A DNA stretch of 28,014 nt from a bacterium (GCA_024231375.1 JAAEQP010001342.1:1-28014); one strand, 5' to 3'; shown: positions 8,850 through 17,095, counted from the stretch's first letter. Notes: generated from the letters alone by a model not told the origin. Program-made: numbers and translations.

Positions 8850-9676
8850 ATCCGCGCGTCAGTGTGGTAATGCCGGTATACAACGGCGCGGCAACGGTGC
8901 GACGTGCCGTTGACAGCGTGCTGTGCCAGACGTGGCGCGACCTTGAGCTGGTAGCCGTGGATGATGGTTCCACGGATGGAACGGCAGATGTGCTCAATGC
9001 GTGCGTCGAGGCCGATGATCGAGTGCGCGTCGTCCGCAACCCGTCCAATCAGGGCATCGCCCCCACGCTCAACACGGGTACCAATGCGGCCCGGGGCGAG
9101 TGGCTTGCCCATATCGACGCCGACGACGAATGGGTTCCCGACAAACTCCGGAAGCAGATGGAGTTCGTGGAAGATCACCCCGACGTGGGCCTCCTGGGCA
9201 CATGGAGCATGGCGCGAAATGCGGTGACAGGCGACACTCAAATGAGGAGAGCGCCGGTATCTCACGAACAGGTCCTCGAACGGATCTGGACCCGATGCCC
9301 CTTCAACCATTCGGCCATTGTTGTCAGGAAAGCGTTGCTGGATCGCGTGGGCGGCTATGACTGTTCGTTCGCATATGCGGAGGATCATGAGTTGTACTTC
9401 CGGCTCGCGTTCGAGACGCGCACCCACAATCTGCCGGAGCCTCTGTGTACGTGCGAGACCCATCGCCCGGACAACGTGACCATGCGGCGATGGAAGGACG
9501 TGGAACGGTGTCAACTCCGCGCGTTCTGGAAGTACTACCGCAGGCACCGGCGTCCCTGGTATACCTACATGCATCTAGTCAAGCCGTTGCTGAAGCAATT
9601 GGTGCCCCGCCCAGCCAAACGGTGGAAGCAGCAGATCGTTGGGGCACTGAACCGGAGCGCCCGGGAATCCGAATGA
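8846..9676 (+). CDS. GT2-family (GT-A) glycosyltransferase
   Basis: A 276-residue inverting glycosyltransferase of family GT2. It begins directly with VSVVMPVYNGAATV, contains the nucleotide-binding DDGSTDGT (39-46), the metal-binding DADDEW (91-96) and the AED motif at 178-180 that normally carries the catalytic base. The C-terminal tail is basic (YRRHRRPW...KRWKQQ) and may contact the membrane surface. It should add one sugar to the lipid-linked intermediate of the surface polysaccharide. Start and stop both lie in ATGA overlaps with neighbours (8846-8849 and 9673-9676). Length is usual for a single-domain GT2 enzyme. Confidence 0.93.
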   Translation: MNPRVSVVMPVYNGAATVRRAVDSVLCQTWRDLELVAVDDGSTDGTADVLNACVEADDRVRVVRNPSNQGIAPTLNTGTNAARGEWLAHIDADDEWVPDKLRKQMEFVEDHPDVGLLGTWSMARNAVTGDTQMRRAPVSHEQVLERIWTRCPFNHSAIVVRKALLDRVGGYDCSFAYAEDHELYFRLAFETRTHNLPEPLCTCETHRPDNVTMRRWKDVERCQLRAFWKYYRRHRRPWYTYMHLVKPLLKQLVPRPAKRWKQQIVGALNRSARESE

Positions 9677-10905
9677 TTGACCGCATTCTGAGAGCATGGC
9701 GGCACAGCGACGTTCAGTACGTCGTGCGGACGTCGTGGTTGAAGTTCGCCAAACTGGCCATCCAGATGATCTCCGGGTTCGCCCTTGTCTGGTACCTTGG
9801 CAACTACCACTCCAAGGCGTTCCTGGGCGAATTCCAGTTTCTTATCGCGCTTACGGCGATGCTCGGCGTGTTCGGGCTGTCGGGCATGCAGGATGCTCTC
9901 GTGCGCTCCACGGCGCGGGGCCACGACTACTCGCTCATCCGCGGCGCCAAGCTGGCGGGCGCGATATCGCTGTCGGGCAGCGCCGTCCTGGTGGGATATG
10001 CTGCCCACAGCTACTGGTCGGCTCACGACCCGGCGCACGCGGCGGCGGTGCTGGTTTGTGCTGCAGCCTTTCCGTTCACGCGCACGCTGAACCTGTTCGA
10101 GTGCTATCTCACGGGGAAGCAGCGGTTCGCCCAGGAGTGTGTGTACTCATCGCTGCGGTACGGGCTCCAAGCGGTGGTGGCGTTCGTGGCCATCCAACTG
10201 TGGGGCGAAGTGTTGTGGTGGTTTCTGCTGATCTACTTGGGTTCGGCCCTGATCATCTCGGCGCTCTCATTCTGGGCCACGGCCCGCTCCGTGGACGACA
10301 AGACGTGCGACCCCGAGTTGTTTCCCTTCGCCGGATTCATGACCTTGGTCGGCGGATGCACGCTGGTCGCCGTCACACTGGACCGGGTTGTCGTGCGGTA
10401 CGCGCTGGGCCCGGAAAGTGTGGCCGTCTACTTCATCGGCATGTACGTGTTCAGCAAGAGCAGCGCCTTGCTCCATCCATTCCTGTCGGTGCTGTCACCC
10501 CGATTCGCACGCGGCACCATGGCCCTTACCTGGAAGAAGATCGCCACCCTCGGTTTGGTAGGCGTGGCATGGGCAGTCGGTGCCTTTGGTGTCGCCGTGC
10601 TCATTCTCCCGCTCCTCTTCCCCAATTATCCTGAATCCGTTCCTGTGGGCATGTGCGTGTCCTTGGCCCTTCTCTTCACGCCCGCGGACAAGATGTGCCA
10701 GATCTACTTTCGCGCCACACGGAATCAGCGGGCCATCTTCGTACCGACTGTCGTCGCACGACTTGTCTGCATCGCCGCCTATATACCCGCCGTCCACTTC
10801 GGCGGCCTCCTCGGCCTGGCTTTCGTACGGGCCATGGGAGAGGCCCTGAGTCTGGGCCTTCATCTGGCGTTCCTGAGAGCGACGAAGAGGCCCGGCACAG
10901 GCTGA
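9673..10905 (+). CDS. Wzx-like polysaccharide flippase (MOP superfamily)
   Basis: A 410-residue membrane protein with about 10-12 hydrophobic spans, matching the MOP exporter / polysaccharide biosynthesis (oligosaccharide flippase) family that moves undecaprenyl-linked repeat units across the inner membrane. The N-terminus has the typical amphipathic start followed by WLKFAKLAIQMISGFALVWYLG and an FQFLIALTAMLGVFGLSGMQDAL stretch. The ATG at 9673 overlaps the GT2 stop (ATGA); the open frame extends far upstream inside the GT2 gene, but that part is a shadow. It is the last gene of the coupled series. No Wzy polymerase or Wzz chain-length regulator follows; the GT39-like protein or genes outside the window must fill that role. 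Confidence 0.87.
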   Translation: MIDRILRAWRHSDVQYVVRTSWLKFAKLAIQMISGFALVWYLGNYHSKAFLGEFQFLIALTAMLGVFGLSGMQDALVRSTARGHDYSLIRGAKLAGAISLSGSAVLVGYAAHSYWSAHDPAHAAAVLVCAAAFPFTRTLNLFECYLTGKQRFAQECVYSSLRYGLQAVVAFVAIQLWGEVLWWFLLIYLGSALIISALSFWATARSVDDKTCDPELFPFAGFMTLVGGCTLVAVTLDRVVVRYALGPESVAVYFIGMYVFSKSSALLHPFLSVLSPRFARGTMALTWKKIATLGLVGVAWAVGAFGVAVLILPLLFPNYPESVPVGMCVSLALLFTPADKMCQIYFRATRNQRAIFVPTVVARLVCIAAYIPAVHFGGLLGLAFVRAMGEALSLGLHLAFLRATKRPGTG

Positions 10906-10974
10906 AGCATGGCTGGTGACTGCGAACGGCCTTGTGCAGTATCTCGGCGAGAGACATGAAAGGGGAATCTGTCC

Positions 10975-13230
10975 GTGCAACTGATTACGTTAGTCTACGC
11001 TTCCACCGGCATTCTCACAGCCAGTCCGGCGATGGTGACGCCCGTTGAGGATGTTTCCTTCGTTCAGGAATACCACGAGGCCTATCCCTTCGAGAACAAC
11101 AGTGCGGCCAATGATGTGCGCGCCGTGGCGGTGGACCTCGATGGCGCTGTGTGGGCCGCAACCGGAGCAGGTTTGCACGTCCTACGCGCCAACGAGTGGA
11201 TACCGCAGGACGGTGTGACCGGTGGTCCCCTCTACACCCTGTTCGTTGATGGCGAGAACCGCGTGTGGGCCGGGGCCTGGGACGGTCTATACCGCGTCTC
11301 GAAGGACGGCGCCCGGAAGGAGGAGGGCGTTTCGGGCACGGTAACGGCCCTGGTGCAGACGCCCGACGGTTTGGTCGCCCTCGGCCCTGAAGGATCCTGG
11401 CGCCACGCAAACCACGAGTGGAAACCGCTCGAAAACCGGTGGGCGCGCCATGTGCGGGACGCCGCTGTCACACCGTCGGGTGAGCTCTACATTGGCACCG
11501 GCGTGGGCCTCTACCTGCAGTCGAAAGAACGCCTCCGTCACTTCTACAAGGAGGAAGACATCTACTCGGGCGACATCCGCGCGCTTGCCATTGGTCCCGA
11601 AGGCCGCTTGTGGATCGGTGCCCGAGGTGGCATCGACGTGTTCGAGGATGCAAGCCTGTGTGGGCATTACGGCCCGAAGGAGGGACTACCGAACTACGAT
11701 GTGCGGGCCCTGACCTTTGACGCCCAAGGGACCCTTTGGGCCGGCACGGCGCTGGGCGTCGCCCGGTTTGATGGCAGTACTTGGTCGCTACGCCACAGCA
11801 AACGCTGGCTCCTGAGCGACGATGTCCGCGGGATCGCGTTCGACGAAGATGGTACGGCCTGGGTTGCGACGAGGGCGGGCGTGAGCGCCATCAAGCGCCG
11901 CATGATGACGCTTGAGGAAAAGGCGGCCTACTTTCTGGACATCTGTCAGAAGCGGCACATTCGCGATCCCTACATCGTGGAGAAGTGCTGGTTTCCCGAC
12001 CCCGATGACCTGAGCGTATGGGAACCACGCGACGACGACAATGACGGCACCTTCACGGCCATGTATATGGTGATGGAGGCCTATCGATGGGCTGTCACCA
12101 AGGATCCAAAGGCCAAGGAACACGCCGACAATGCCTACGACACTCTCGAGTTCTTCGAGCAGGTGACGCCCATTGACGGCCTATTCGCCCGAACGGTTGT
12201 GCCCAGCACGTGGACTGAAATGGCGGACCCGAATCACGTGATGACCCCCGAGGAATACGCAGAACGCCGCGTGCGCGATCCCCGCACCAAGCGGGTGGAT
12301 GAGCGGTGGCGGCTCTCGGAAGACGGGAAGTGGCTCTGGAAAGGCGACACGAGTTCCGATGAGATGGTTGGCCACATGTTCGGGTACTACCTGTACTACG
12401 AGTTGGCGGCGGACGAGAAGCGGAAGGAACGCATCCGCGCCCACGTCCGTAAGATTGTAGACTACATCATCGAGGGTGGCTATGTTCTGCGGGATCGCGA
12501 TGGCACGGCCACGCGCTGGGGAGTGTGGGCGCCCGAACACGTCAACGACGATCCCGACTGGCGCGTGGAGGGCGTCAACAAGACCTTCGAGGTTCTATCG
12601 TTCCTGAAGGCCGCCTACCACATCACAGGCGACGAGAAGTACCAGCGCGAATTTCTCATGCTCATCCGTGAACACGGGTACGCCGAGACGGCCCGGCGGC
12701 CCAAGTCCTACGGGCGTTCGGAACGAACGCACATTCAGGATGACCTCCTGTCGTTGAGCACGCCTGCCCTGTTGCTCTCCGAAGACGACCCCGAGCTGCG
12801 CGCCCAATTCATGGAGGGTGTCACCTGGGCCTACCAAACCATTGAGAACGACGACAATCCTTTCTTCAATTTCATTTACGCCATGGCAGGGGGCGCCGAA
12901 TTCCACCTCGAAGAAAGCGTCGCGTTTCTGCGCGACCATCCACTCGACCTGCGGCATTGGCTCATCGACAGCTCCAGGCGAGAAGACATCGACCTGGTGC
13001 GTCATCCCATGTTGAGCCCACTCCAGACAAGCCGCATGTTGCCACCCAGCGAACGCGGGGTCATGCGCTGGGACAAGAATCCGTGGGCCGTTGTTTCAGG
13101 CGACTTCTGCGACCTCCAAGGTCACCGCGAAAGCAGCGGCGTGTTCTGGCTCCTCCCTTACTGGATGGGCCGCTACTACGGATACATCGCTCCGCCTGAC
13201 GAGGGAACCGTTGCTGACAATGGAAGCTGA
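10975..13230 (+). CDS. Seven-blade propeller protein fused to a helical hydrolase-like domain
   Basis: A 751-residue probably exported protein. GTG start at 10975 follows AAGGGGA (10960-10966); residues 1-20 are hydrophobic and may be a weak signal peptide without a basic n-region. Residues about 45-307 hold seven repeats of the form DVRAxxxDxxGxxWxGTxxGL (for example DIRALAIGPEGRLWIGA and DVRALTFDAQGTLWAGT), as in Reg_prop two-component-regulator propellers. One blade, near 120-150, is degenerate. Residues about 312-740 are rich in helix, Trp, Tyr and acidic residues (EPRDDDNDGTFTAMYMVMEAY, SSDEMVGHMFGYYLYYEL, WRVEGVNKTFEVLSFLKAAYHITGDEKY), resembling (alpha/alpha)-toroid glycan-active folds. 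No membrane span, kinase or HTH is present. Function is unknown; glycan binding plus hydrolysis or lyase action is an inference. Confidence 0.75.
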   Translation: MQLITLVYASTGILTASPAMVTPVEDVSFVQEYHEAYPFENNSAANDVRAVAVDLDGAVWAATGAGLHVLRANEWIPQDGVTGGPLYTLFVDGENRVWAGAWDGLYRVSKDGARKEEGVSGTVTALVQTPDGLVALGPEGSWRHANHEWKPLENRWARHVRDAAVTPSGELYIGTGVGLYLQSKERLRHFYKEEDIYSGDIRALAIGPEGRLWIGARGGIDVFEDASLCGHYGPKEGLPNYDVRALTFDAQGTLWAGTALGVARFDGSTWSLRHSKRWLLSDDVRGIAFDEDGTAWVATRAGVSAIKRRMMTLEEKAAYFLDICQKRHIRDPYIVEKCWFPDPDDLSVWEPRDDDNDGTFTAMYMVMEAYRWAVTKDPKAKEHADNAYDTLEFFEQVTPIDGLFARTVVPSTWTEMADPNHVMTPEEYAERRVRDPRTKRVDERWRLSEDGKWLWKGDTSSDEMVGHMFGYYLYYELAADEKRKERIRAHVRKIVDYIIEGGYVLRDRDGTATRWGVWAPEHVNDDPDWRVEGVNKTFEVLSFLKAAYHITGDEKYQREFLMLIREHGYAETARRPKSYGRSERTHIQDDLLSLSTPALLLSEDDPELRAQFMEGVTWAYQTIENDDNPFFNFIYAMAGGAEFHLEESVAFLRDHPLDLRHWLIDSSRREDIDLVRHPMLSPLQTSRMLPPSERGVMRWDKNPWAVVSGDFCDLQGHRESSGVFWLLPYWMGRYYGYIAPPDEGTVADNGS

Positions 13231-13287
13231 CACCACCGGAGGCAGACGGGCATGACGACGTCAGCGTGTGGCCAGAACGCCTGGGTG

Positions 13288-13294
13288 TAGGAGG
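13288..13294 (+). promoter_or_regulatory. Strong ribosome binding site of the PocR-AraC gene
   Basis: TAGGAGG lies 5 bp before the ATG at 13300 and fixes that start; it is among the strongest Shine-Dalgarno sequences seen in the window. Confidence 0.6.
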
Positions 13295-13299
13295 CTCCG

Positions 13300-14163
13300 A
13301 TGCCTGACCCGCACAGAATGATCTTCCGGGAGGAATTGCAGGATCTCTTCAGCCATTTCTCCACGTGTTTCGGCGTGAAGGTATGGCTGTACAGCGCTGG
13401 CGGTCGTTGTCATCACGTCGGCGGAGGCGCGGTGCGGCCTCCAGGCGACTACTGCGCGCTCATTCAGAATGGCCTCTACGGGAAAGAACGCTGCCATTCC
13501 CTGGACAAAGCGAAGTGGCAGGAGGCCATTGCGACGGGCTCTACGGTGCGCTACGAATGCCATGGAGCGCTCCTCAGCGTCGTCAGACCCATCTATATTG
13601 AGAACAAGCTACTGGGCTTCTTCATTGTAGGAGAGATTCGCACGCGCAAGAAGCTGCCGGCGTCTTTGATGCGCGACTGGCGCCAACGCCACGGCAACGA
13701 CGACATCCAGGAGGCTCTCGAACGAATCCCCTACCATGACAAGCGGCGCGTGGAGAGTATGCTGGCCATCTTCTCGGCTCTGGTCGATCACGTTGTGTCC
13801 CGGCACATGATCTCGCTTAGCGGTGACGCGCTGCTTGGCAAGGTGATCGAGTACGTTCAGAACCACGTCGCGGAACCGGTCCGGATTGACCAGGTCGCCG
13901 AAGCGGTGGGCCGCAGTCCGTCGCGGATATCGCATCTCTTCCGAGAGCGTCTTCAGACCTCCTTCAAACAGGCGGTCATCGAGGTGAAGTTGCAGAAAGC
14001 CGAGGAGTACTTGCGCACCTATCCCAGCATCAAAGTGAAGGAGGTGGCTTGGCGTGTGGGATACGACGACGCGTTCTACTTCTCGCGGCTGTATCGGAAG
14101 TATCGCGGTGAACCGCCGACGGCCTACAAACGCCGTCACCTTGAGCCAGCTTCTTCGCCGTAG
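13300..14163 (+). CDS. PocR-domain AraC-family transcriptional regulator
   Basis: A 287-residue cytoplasmic regulator. Residues about 8-165 match the PocR ligand-sensing domain, which in characterised proteins senses small molecules such as 1,2-propanediol. The family cysteines are C52 (DYCALIQNG), C65 (KERCHSL) and C87 (YECHGAL), followed by the core strand IENKLLGFFIVGEIR. Residues about 183-283 are a standard AraC DNA-binding unit: first HTH around IDQVAEAVGRSPSRISHLFRE and second around VKEVAWRVGYDDAFYFSRLY, ending in GEPPTAYKRR. It is separated by 69 bp from the propeller protein and may regulate that gene or a nearby glycan locus. Propanediol arises from fucose and rhamnose fermentation, so a link with the nearby fucosidase is possible but speculative. 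Confidence 0.9.
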   Translation: MPDPHRMIFREELQDLFSHFSTCFGVKVWLYSAGGRCHHVGGGAVRPPGDYCALIQNGLYGKERCHSLDKAKWQEAIATGSTVRYECHGALLSVVRPIYIENKLLGFFIVGEIRTRKKLPASLMRDWRQRHGNDDIQEALERIPYHDKRRVESMLAIFSALVDHVVSRHMISLSGDALLGKVIEYVQNHVAEPVRIDQVAEAVGRSPSRISHLFRERLQTSFKQAVIEVKLQKAEEYLRTYPSIKVKEVAWRVGYDDAFYFSRLYRKYRGEPPTAYKRRHLEPASSP

Positions 14164-14221
14164 CGAGGGGGATCCCCCCTGGCAACGTCCAGTCGCGCGC
14201 CCCGAGGCCGGCGGAGAAAGA

Positions 14222-14254
14222 CTGAAGGCGCAGCCGGGATTGCTGCGCCTTCAG
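14222..14254. terminator. Perfect 13-bp hairpin between convergent genes
   Basis: CTGAAGGCGCAGC (14222-14234) and GCTGCGCCTTCAG (14242-14254) pair perfectly around a 7-base loop. On the minus strand the hairpin is followed by TCTTTCTCC, so it fits best as a terminator for the pseudopilin gene; on the plus strand, after the regulator gene, the T-run is missing. It lies 58 bp after the regulator stop and 26 bp beyond the pseudopilin stop. Confidence 0.8.
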
Positions 14255-14280
14255 ATGTCGCTACGAGACGGTTCGACAGA

Positions 14281-15192
14281 TCAACTGTTCGCGTAGGCCA
14301 CGAGGGCGGCGAATCCCGCGCTGGCAGGATACTCGCTCGGGTACCTCAGGAAGGAGACGTGGCCGTCCATGTACAGGCAGTTGGCGCCGCCCGGTACGTG
14401 GTTGAAGTGGGCATCGCCGCCCATGTCCGAAGACACCACGTCGAACATGACGGGCAACTCGCTCTGCGCCATGCTGCTCGCGGCCGGGTTGTTGATGTCA
14501 CTGATGAGGAAACGCTCGATACCCTCACGAAGGCGATAGACCGTGTCTCCGCCGCCATTCCCCACACCTGGAAAGCCGCCATCGGCAGCATTGACGTCGC
14601 TGTCCAGCGCATCCCAGTCGTCCTGATTGTCGTCGACGGCAAGGAGTGCCGCCATGATCTGGTTGGAGGCGTTCTGGCCGCCAATAGCCGTCTGGCCGTA
14701 CTTGTCGCCGTCGCCGTCGTCAATGCAGTAGCCCACGTAGATGTAGCTCATGTCCGTGTTGCTGATATGGCCCGGGTAGTTGCAGCCGGCCGTCGGGAGA
14801 ATCGTGAGACCGCTGTTGTCGTCGCCACTGGCCGAGGCCATAGGATCGGAAGGACAGACAAGGACCTTCGGATCGGTCAGGTACTCGGGATAGATCTGTA
14901 TACTCGAAGGTCCGAAATCCATGGCATTCTCAATGTCGCCGCACCCGGTGGCAGCGGCAGCGCCCGGCTGGTTCCACGGCTCACCGCCGTGGATTCGGGG
15001 GAATTTCTCGCCCTTGGCCTCGTTGGCGTACATCTTGAGTACGATGCCCATCTGCTTGAGGTTGTTCTGGCAACTCGCTCGACGCGCCGCCTCGCGGGCG
15101 CGGGCCAGAGCGGGAAGGAGTATGGCGGCCAGAATGCCGATGATGGCGATGACGACCAGGAGTTCAATCAGGGTAAAACCTCGGTTCTTCAT
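14281..15192 (-). CDS. Type II pseudopilin-like protein with prepilin leader and C-terminal H..DG motif
   Basis: A 303-residue protein with a class III prepilin leader: MKNRG followed by [20 protein letters not shown]. Cleavage by prepilin peptidase is expected after G5, and E10 is the conserved +5 glutamate. After the N-terminal helix come [17 protein letters not shown] and a large exported domain, ending in [19 protein letters not shown]. This resembles the H-X9-DG signature of the very expanded pseudopilin-like families (DUF1559 and related) of Planctomycetota and relatives, though here ten residues separate H and DG. The ATG has GGGGAGAG a few bases upstream on this strand. Exact function is unknown; such proteins are thought to be surface or secretion-system components. 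It is monocistronic and convergent with the PocR-AraC gene. Confidence 0.9.
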   Translation of the reverse strand: MKNRGFTLIELLVVIAIIGILAAILLPALARAREAARRASCQNNLKQMGIVLKMYANEAKGEKFPRIHGGEPWNQPGAAAATGCGDIENAMDFGPSSIQIYPEYLTDPKVLVCPSDPMASASGDDNSGLTILPTAGCNYPGHISNTDMSYIYVGYCIDDGDGDKYGQTAIGGQNASNQIMAALLAVDDNQDDWDALDSDVNAADGGFPGVGNGGGDTVYRLREGIERFLISDINNPAASSMAQSELPVMFDVVSSDMGGDAHFNHVPGGANCLYMDGHVSFLRYPSEYPASAGFAALVAYANS

Positions 15193-15300
15193 TGTTCTTT
15201 CTCTCCCCGTGACGGGTCGGACCCGCCCCTATGTGTGGCACGCGGATATTCACATGCGATACTGCTCCGCACACGCGTTGCTCTCTCAGGAGAATCAGCT

Positions 15301-15594
15301 ATGCCCCTTCCGGAAGGCATGGACTTTTTACCAAGACTCCTCAGAGAGCCACGTTGGTGGCCAGAGACAATCCAAGCCCCATTGTACGCGCCTATGGGTT
15401 CATCGGGAATGGGTCATTCTGCAAGTTACCTGGATTTTCCTGCTGCCGTGAACGCGGAGAAAGGGACAGAGGAGCTGTTGAAAGAGTGGCAGTCTCCGGC
15501 GCGAAGGCCGCGAAAAGGCCAGGGACAGACCCGTCTCGCTACGCTCGCTGGGGTCAGTCCCGGCGTTTTCGCTCCTGTTCTCGGCGTTCTCTGA
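15301..15594 (+). CDS. Possible small protein, unrecognised
   Basis: A 97-codon frame starting with ATG, preceded by AGGAG (15288-15292) at an 8-bp spacing. The first 60 or so residues (MPLPEGMDFLPRLLREPRWW...) have no low-complexity bias and no family I recognise. The C-terminal 28 residues are read from the REP-like palindrome, suggesting the frame was extended or interrupted by that element. It has no signal peptide and no membrane span. The good ribosome binding site is the main support; it may well be a chance frame or a gene remnant. Confidence 0.25.
   Translation: MPLPEGMDFLPRLLREPRWWPETIQAPLYAPMGSSGMGHSASYLDFPAAVNAEKGTEELLKEWQSPARRPRKGQGQTRLATLAGVSPGVFAPVLGVL
15510..15572. repeat. 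REP-like imperfect palindrome
   Basis: The left arm GCGAAAAGGCCAGGGACAG (continuing into ACCC) pairs with the right arm GGGTCAGTCCCGGCGTTTTCGC, with one mismatch and one or two small bulges. The loop is about 16 bases, TCTCGCTACGCTCGCT, which can itself fold. Such palindromes with GGGACAG/GGGTCAGTCCC ends resemble REP/BIME or small MITE-type elements mobilised by RAYT transposases, but no such transposase is in the window and the copy number cannot be judged. Confidence 0.6.
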
Positions 15595-15796
15595 GAGCGC
15601 TGCACACGAGGCGCCGGACTGCGGCCGACCGAAGCGTGAATGAGTGCGAGTTTCTCAACAGGTCCACAGACACGTCTACGTCCGCCTGCGGCGGAGACTC
15701 GCTTGAGCGGTCCCTCTGTTCGGCTCATGCTCACCTGGGGGATTCGCGCTTGAGTTCTTCCCCTCGTTCGACGCATTCTACTGACGCTGGGCGCGG

Positions 15797-17068
15797 ATGA
15801 TGACCCATAGCTACACCACCCTCGGGAGAAACAAGATGGGAACTCTCTGTCTTTTCGTCGCTGCGTCGATGGGCGCGGCCTCGGCAGGAGCCGCGGAGGG
15901 CTCGATCGACAAGCAGAACATCTTCAGCGCGGGCGATGGACGGTACGACCTCTACCGCATACCGGGCATCGTCATCACCGCACAGGGAACGGCGCTCGCG
16001 TATTGTGAGGCGCGGGAACTGCCCGAGACGAGAACCGGAGCCGACTGGGCCAAGATCGACATTCTGATGCGCCGGAGCACGGACGGCGGGAGTACGTGGA
16101 GTGCGCCTCGCAAGATTGTCACACCGCCTGATGATGTTCAACCCAATGCCGTCGCTCTTGAGCATGGGTACAACGAGACCGACGCGGTGACCCTCAACAA
16201 CGCGGCCGCCATCACGGACCGTGTGACGGAAGCGGTCCACTTCCTCTATTGCGTCGAATACGCGCGGTGTTACTACATGCGTAGCGATGACGATGCCCTG
16301 ACCTTCACGGAACCGGTGGACATCACGGAGACCTTCGAGGCGTTCCGCTCGGACTACGACTGGAAAGTGATCGCCACAGGTCCGGGTCATGGCATTCAAC
16401 TGAGTACGGGACGCCTGCTGGTCCCAGTATGGATGTCCACGGGTACCGGGGGAGGCGCCCATCGCCCGTCGGCGGTCTCGGTCATCTACAGCGACGATCA
16501 CGGCCGAACCTGGAAACGAGGGGATATGGTCGTGGGCCATCCTGAACTGAAGAACCCGAGCGAGACGGTGGCCGTGGAACTCGCCGATGGCCGTGTCATG
16601 CTCAATATCCGCCACGAGACCTACAACCGGAAGACGCGGCAGCGCTTCCGAGCCGTTTCGGTCAGTCCCAACGGGGCAGATCAATGGACTCCCGTGCGAT
16701 TCGACGACCAGCTACCCGAGCCGGTCTGCATGGCGAGTATCGTTAGACTCTCCAAGAAACCGGATGCCAGGAAGAACCGCATCCTCTTCGTCCATCCACA
16801 CAACCCAGAGTCGACGGAACGGAAGAACGTGACGGCGAAGCTCAGCTACAACGAAGGCCGAACCTGGCCGGTCATGAGGGTGATTGAGCCCGGCCATAGC
16901 GGATACAGCGACTTGGCTGTCGGACCTGACGGCACGGTCTACTGCTTCTACGAGCGCGGCAGCTTCGACGGGCACCATCACAACACGGCCCATCTCTGCG
17001 TAGCACGGTTCAATCTCGAATGGCTGACCGATGGCAAGGACCGCGTTCGCAGGCAGCAGCCGGAGTGA
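15797..17068 (+). CDS. Exported sialidase (GH33/BNR family)
   Basis: A 423-residue exo-alpha-sialidase-like protein. The YRIP motif, carrying the first arginine of the sialic-acid-binding triad, is at residues 53-56. Asp-box repeats are STDGGSTW (94-101), YSDDHGRTW (about 230) and LSYNEGRTW (about 349). A signal peptide lies at about 14-33 (MGTLCLFVAASMGAASAGAAEG). Two starts are possible: ATG 15797 gives a basic n-region (RNK) but no clear ribosome binding site; ATG 15836 has GGGAGAA at 15824-15830 but no basic residues. BNR proteins include non-sialidases, so activity on sialic acid is likely but not certain. It is followed after 27 bp by the membrane protein gene, suggesting one operon. 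Confidence 0.87.
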   Translation: MMTHSYTTLGRNKMGTLCLFVAASMGAASAGAAEGSIDKQNIFSAGDGRYDLYRIPGIVITAQGTALAYCEARELPETRTGADWAKIDILMRRSTDGGSTWSAPRKIVTPPDDVQPNAVALEHGYNETDAVTLNNAAAITDRVTEAVHFLYCVEYARCYYMRSDDDALTFTEPVDITETFEAFRSDYDWKVIATGPGHGIQLSTGRLLVPVWMSTGTGGGAHRPSAVSVIYSDDHGRTWKRGDMVVGHPELKNPSETVAVELADGRVMLNIRHETYNRKTRQRFRAVSVSPNGADQWTPVRFDDQLPEPVCMASIVRLSKKPDARKNRILFVHPHNPESTERKNVTAKLSYNEGRTWPVMRVIEPGHSGYSDLAVGPDGTVYCFYERGSFDGHHHNTAHLCVARFNLEWLTDGKDRVRRQQPE

Positions 17069-17095
17069 TAGACGTCGTTTTCAAAGGGAGAGCCT

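Larger units (their letters stand above)
15193..15796. other. 600-bp intergenic region with inverted repeats
   Basis: No confident gene is seen. Near the pseudopilin start there is a 6-1-6 palindrome CGGGTCGGACCCG (15213-15225). At 15301-15320 there is an imperfect palindrome around TTCCGGAA with arms ATGCC and GGCAT. Both lie upstream of the pseudopilin gene and could be regulatory. A REP-like palindrome is at 15510-15572. A small hairpin TCCGCC-TGC-GGCGGA is at 15681-15695. One possible small gene (15301-15594) overlaps the REP-like element. The 3' part (15600-15796) shows no coding signal on either strand that I would trust. Confidence 0.5.

Noticed and set aside
11107..11893. Repeats considered as a tandem DNA repeat
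   Set aside because: They are protein-level propeller blades with diverged DNA, not a nucleotide repeat.
14164..14177. GGGGGATCCCCC palindrome right after the PocR-AraC stop
   Set aside because: It is a self-complementary run without a usable loop; the 13-bp hairpin at 14222-14254 is a much better terminator.
14359..15594. Plus-strand frame of 411 codons opposite the pseudopilin gene
   Set aside because: Antisense to a gene with a perfect prepilin leader. Only its last 97 codons (from 15301) lie outside that gene; they are listed separately with low confidence.
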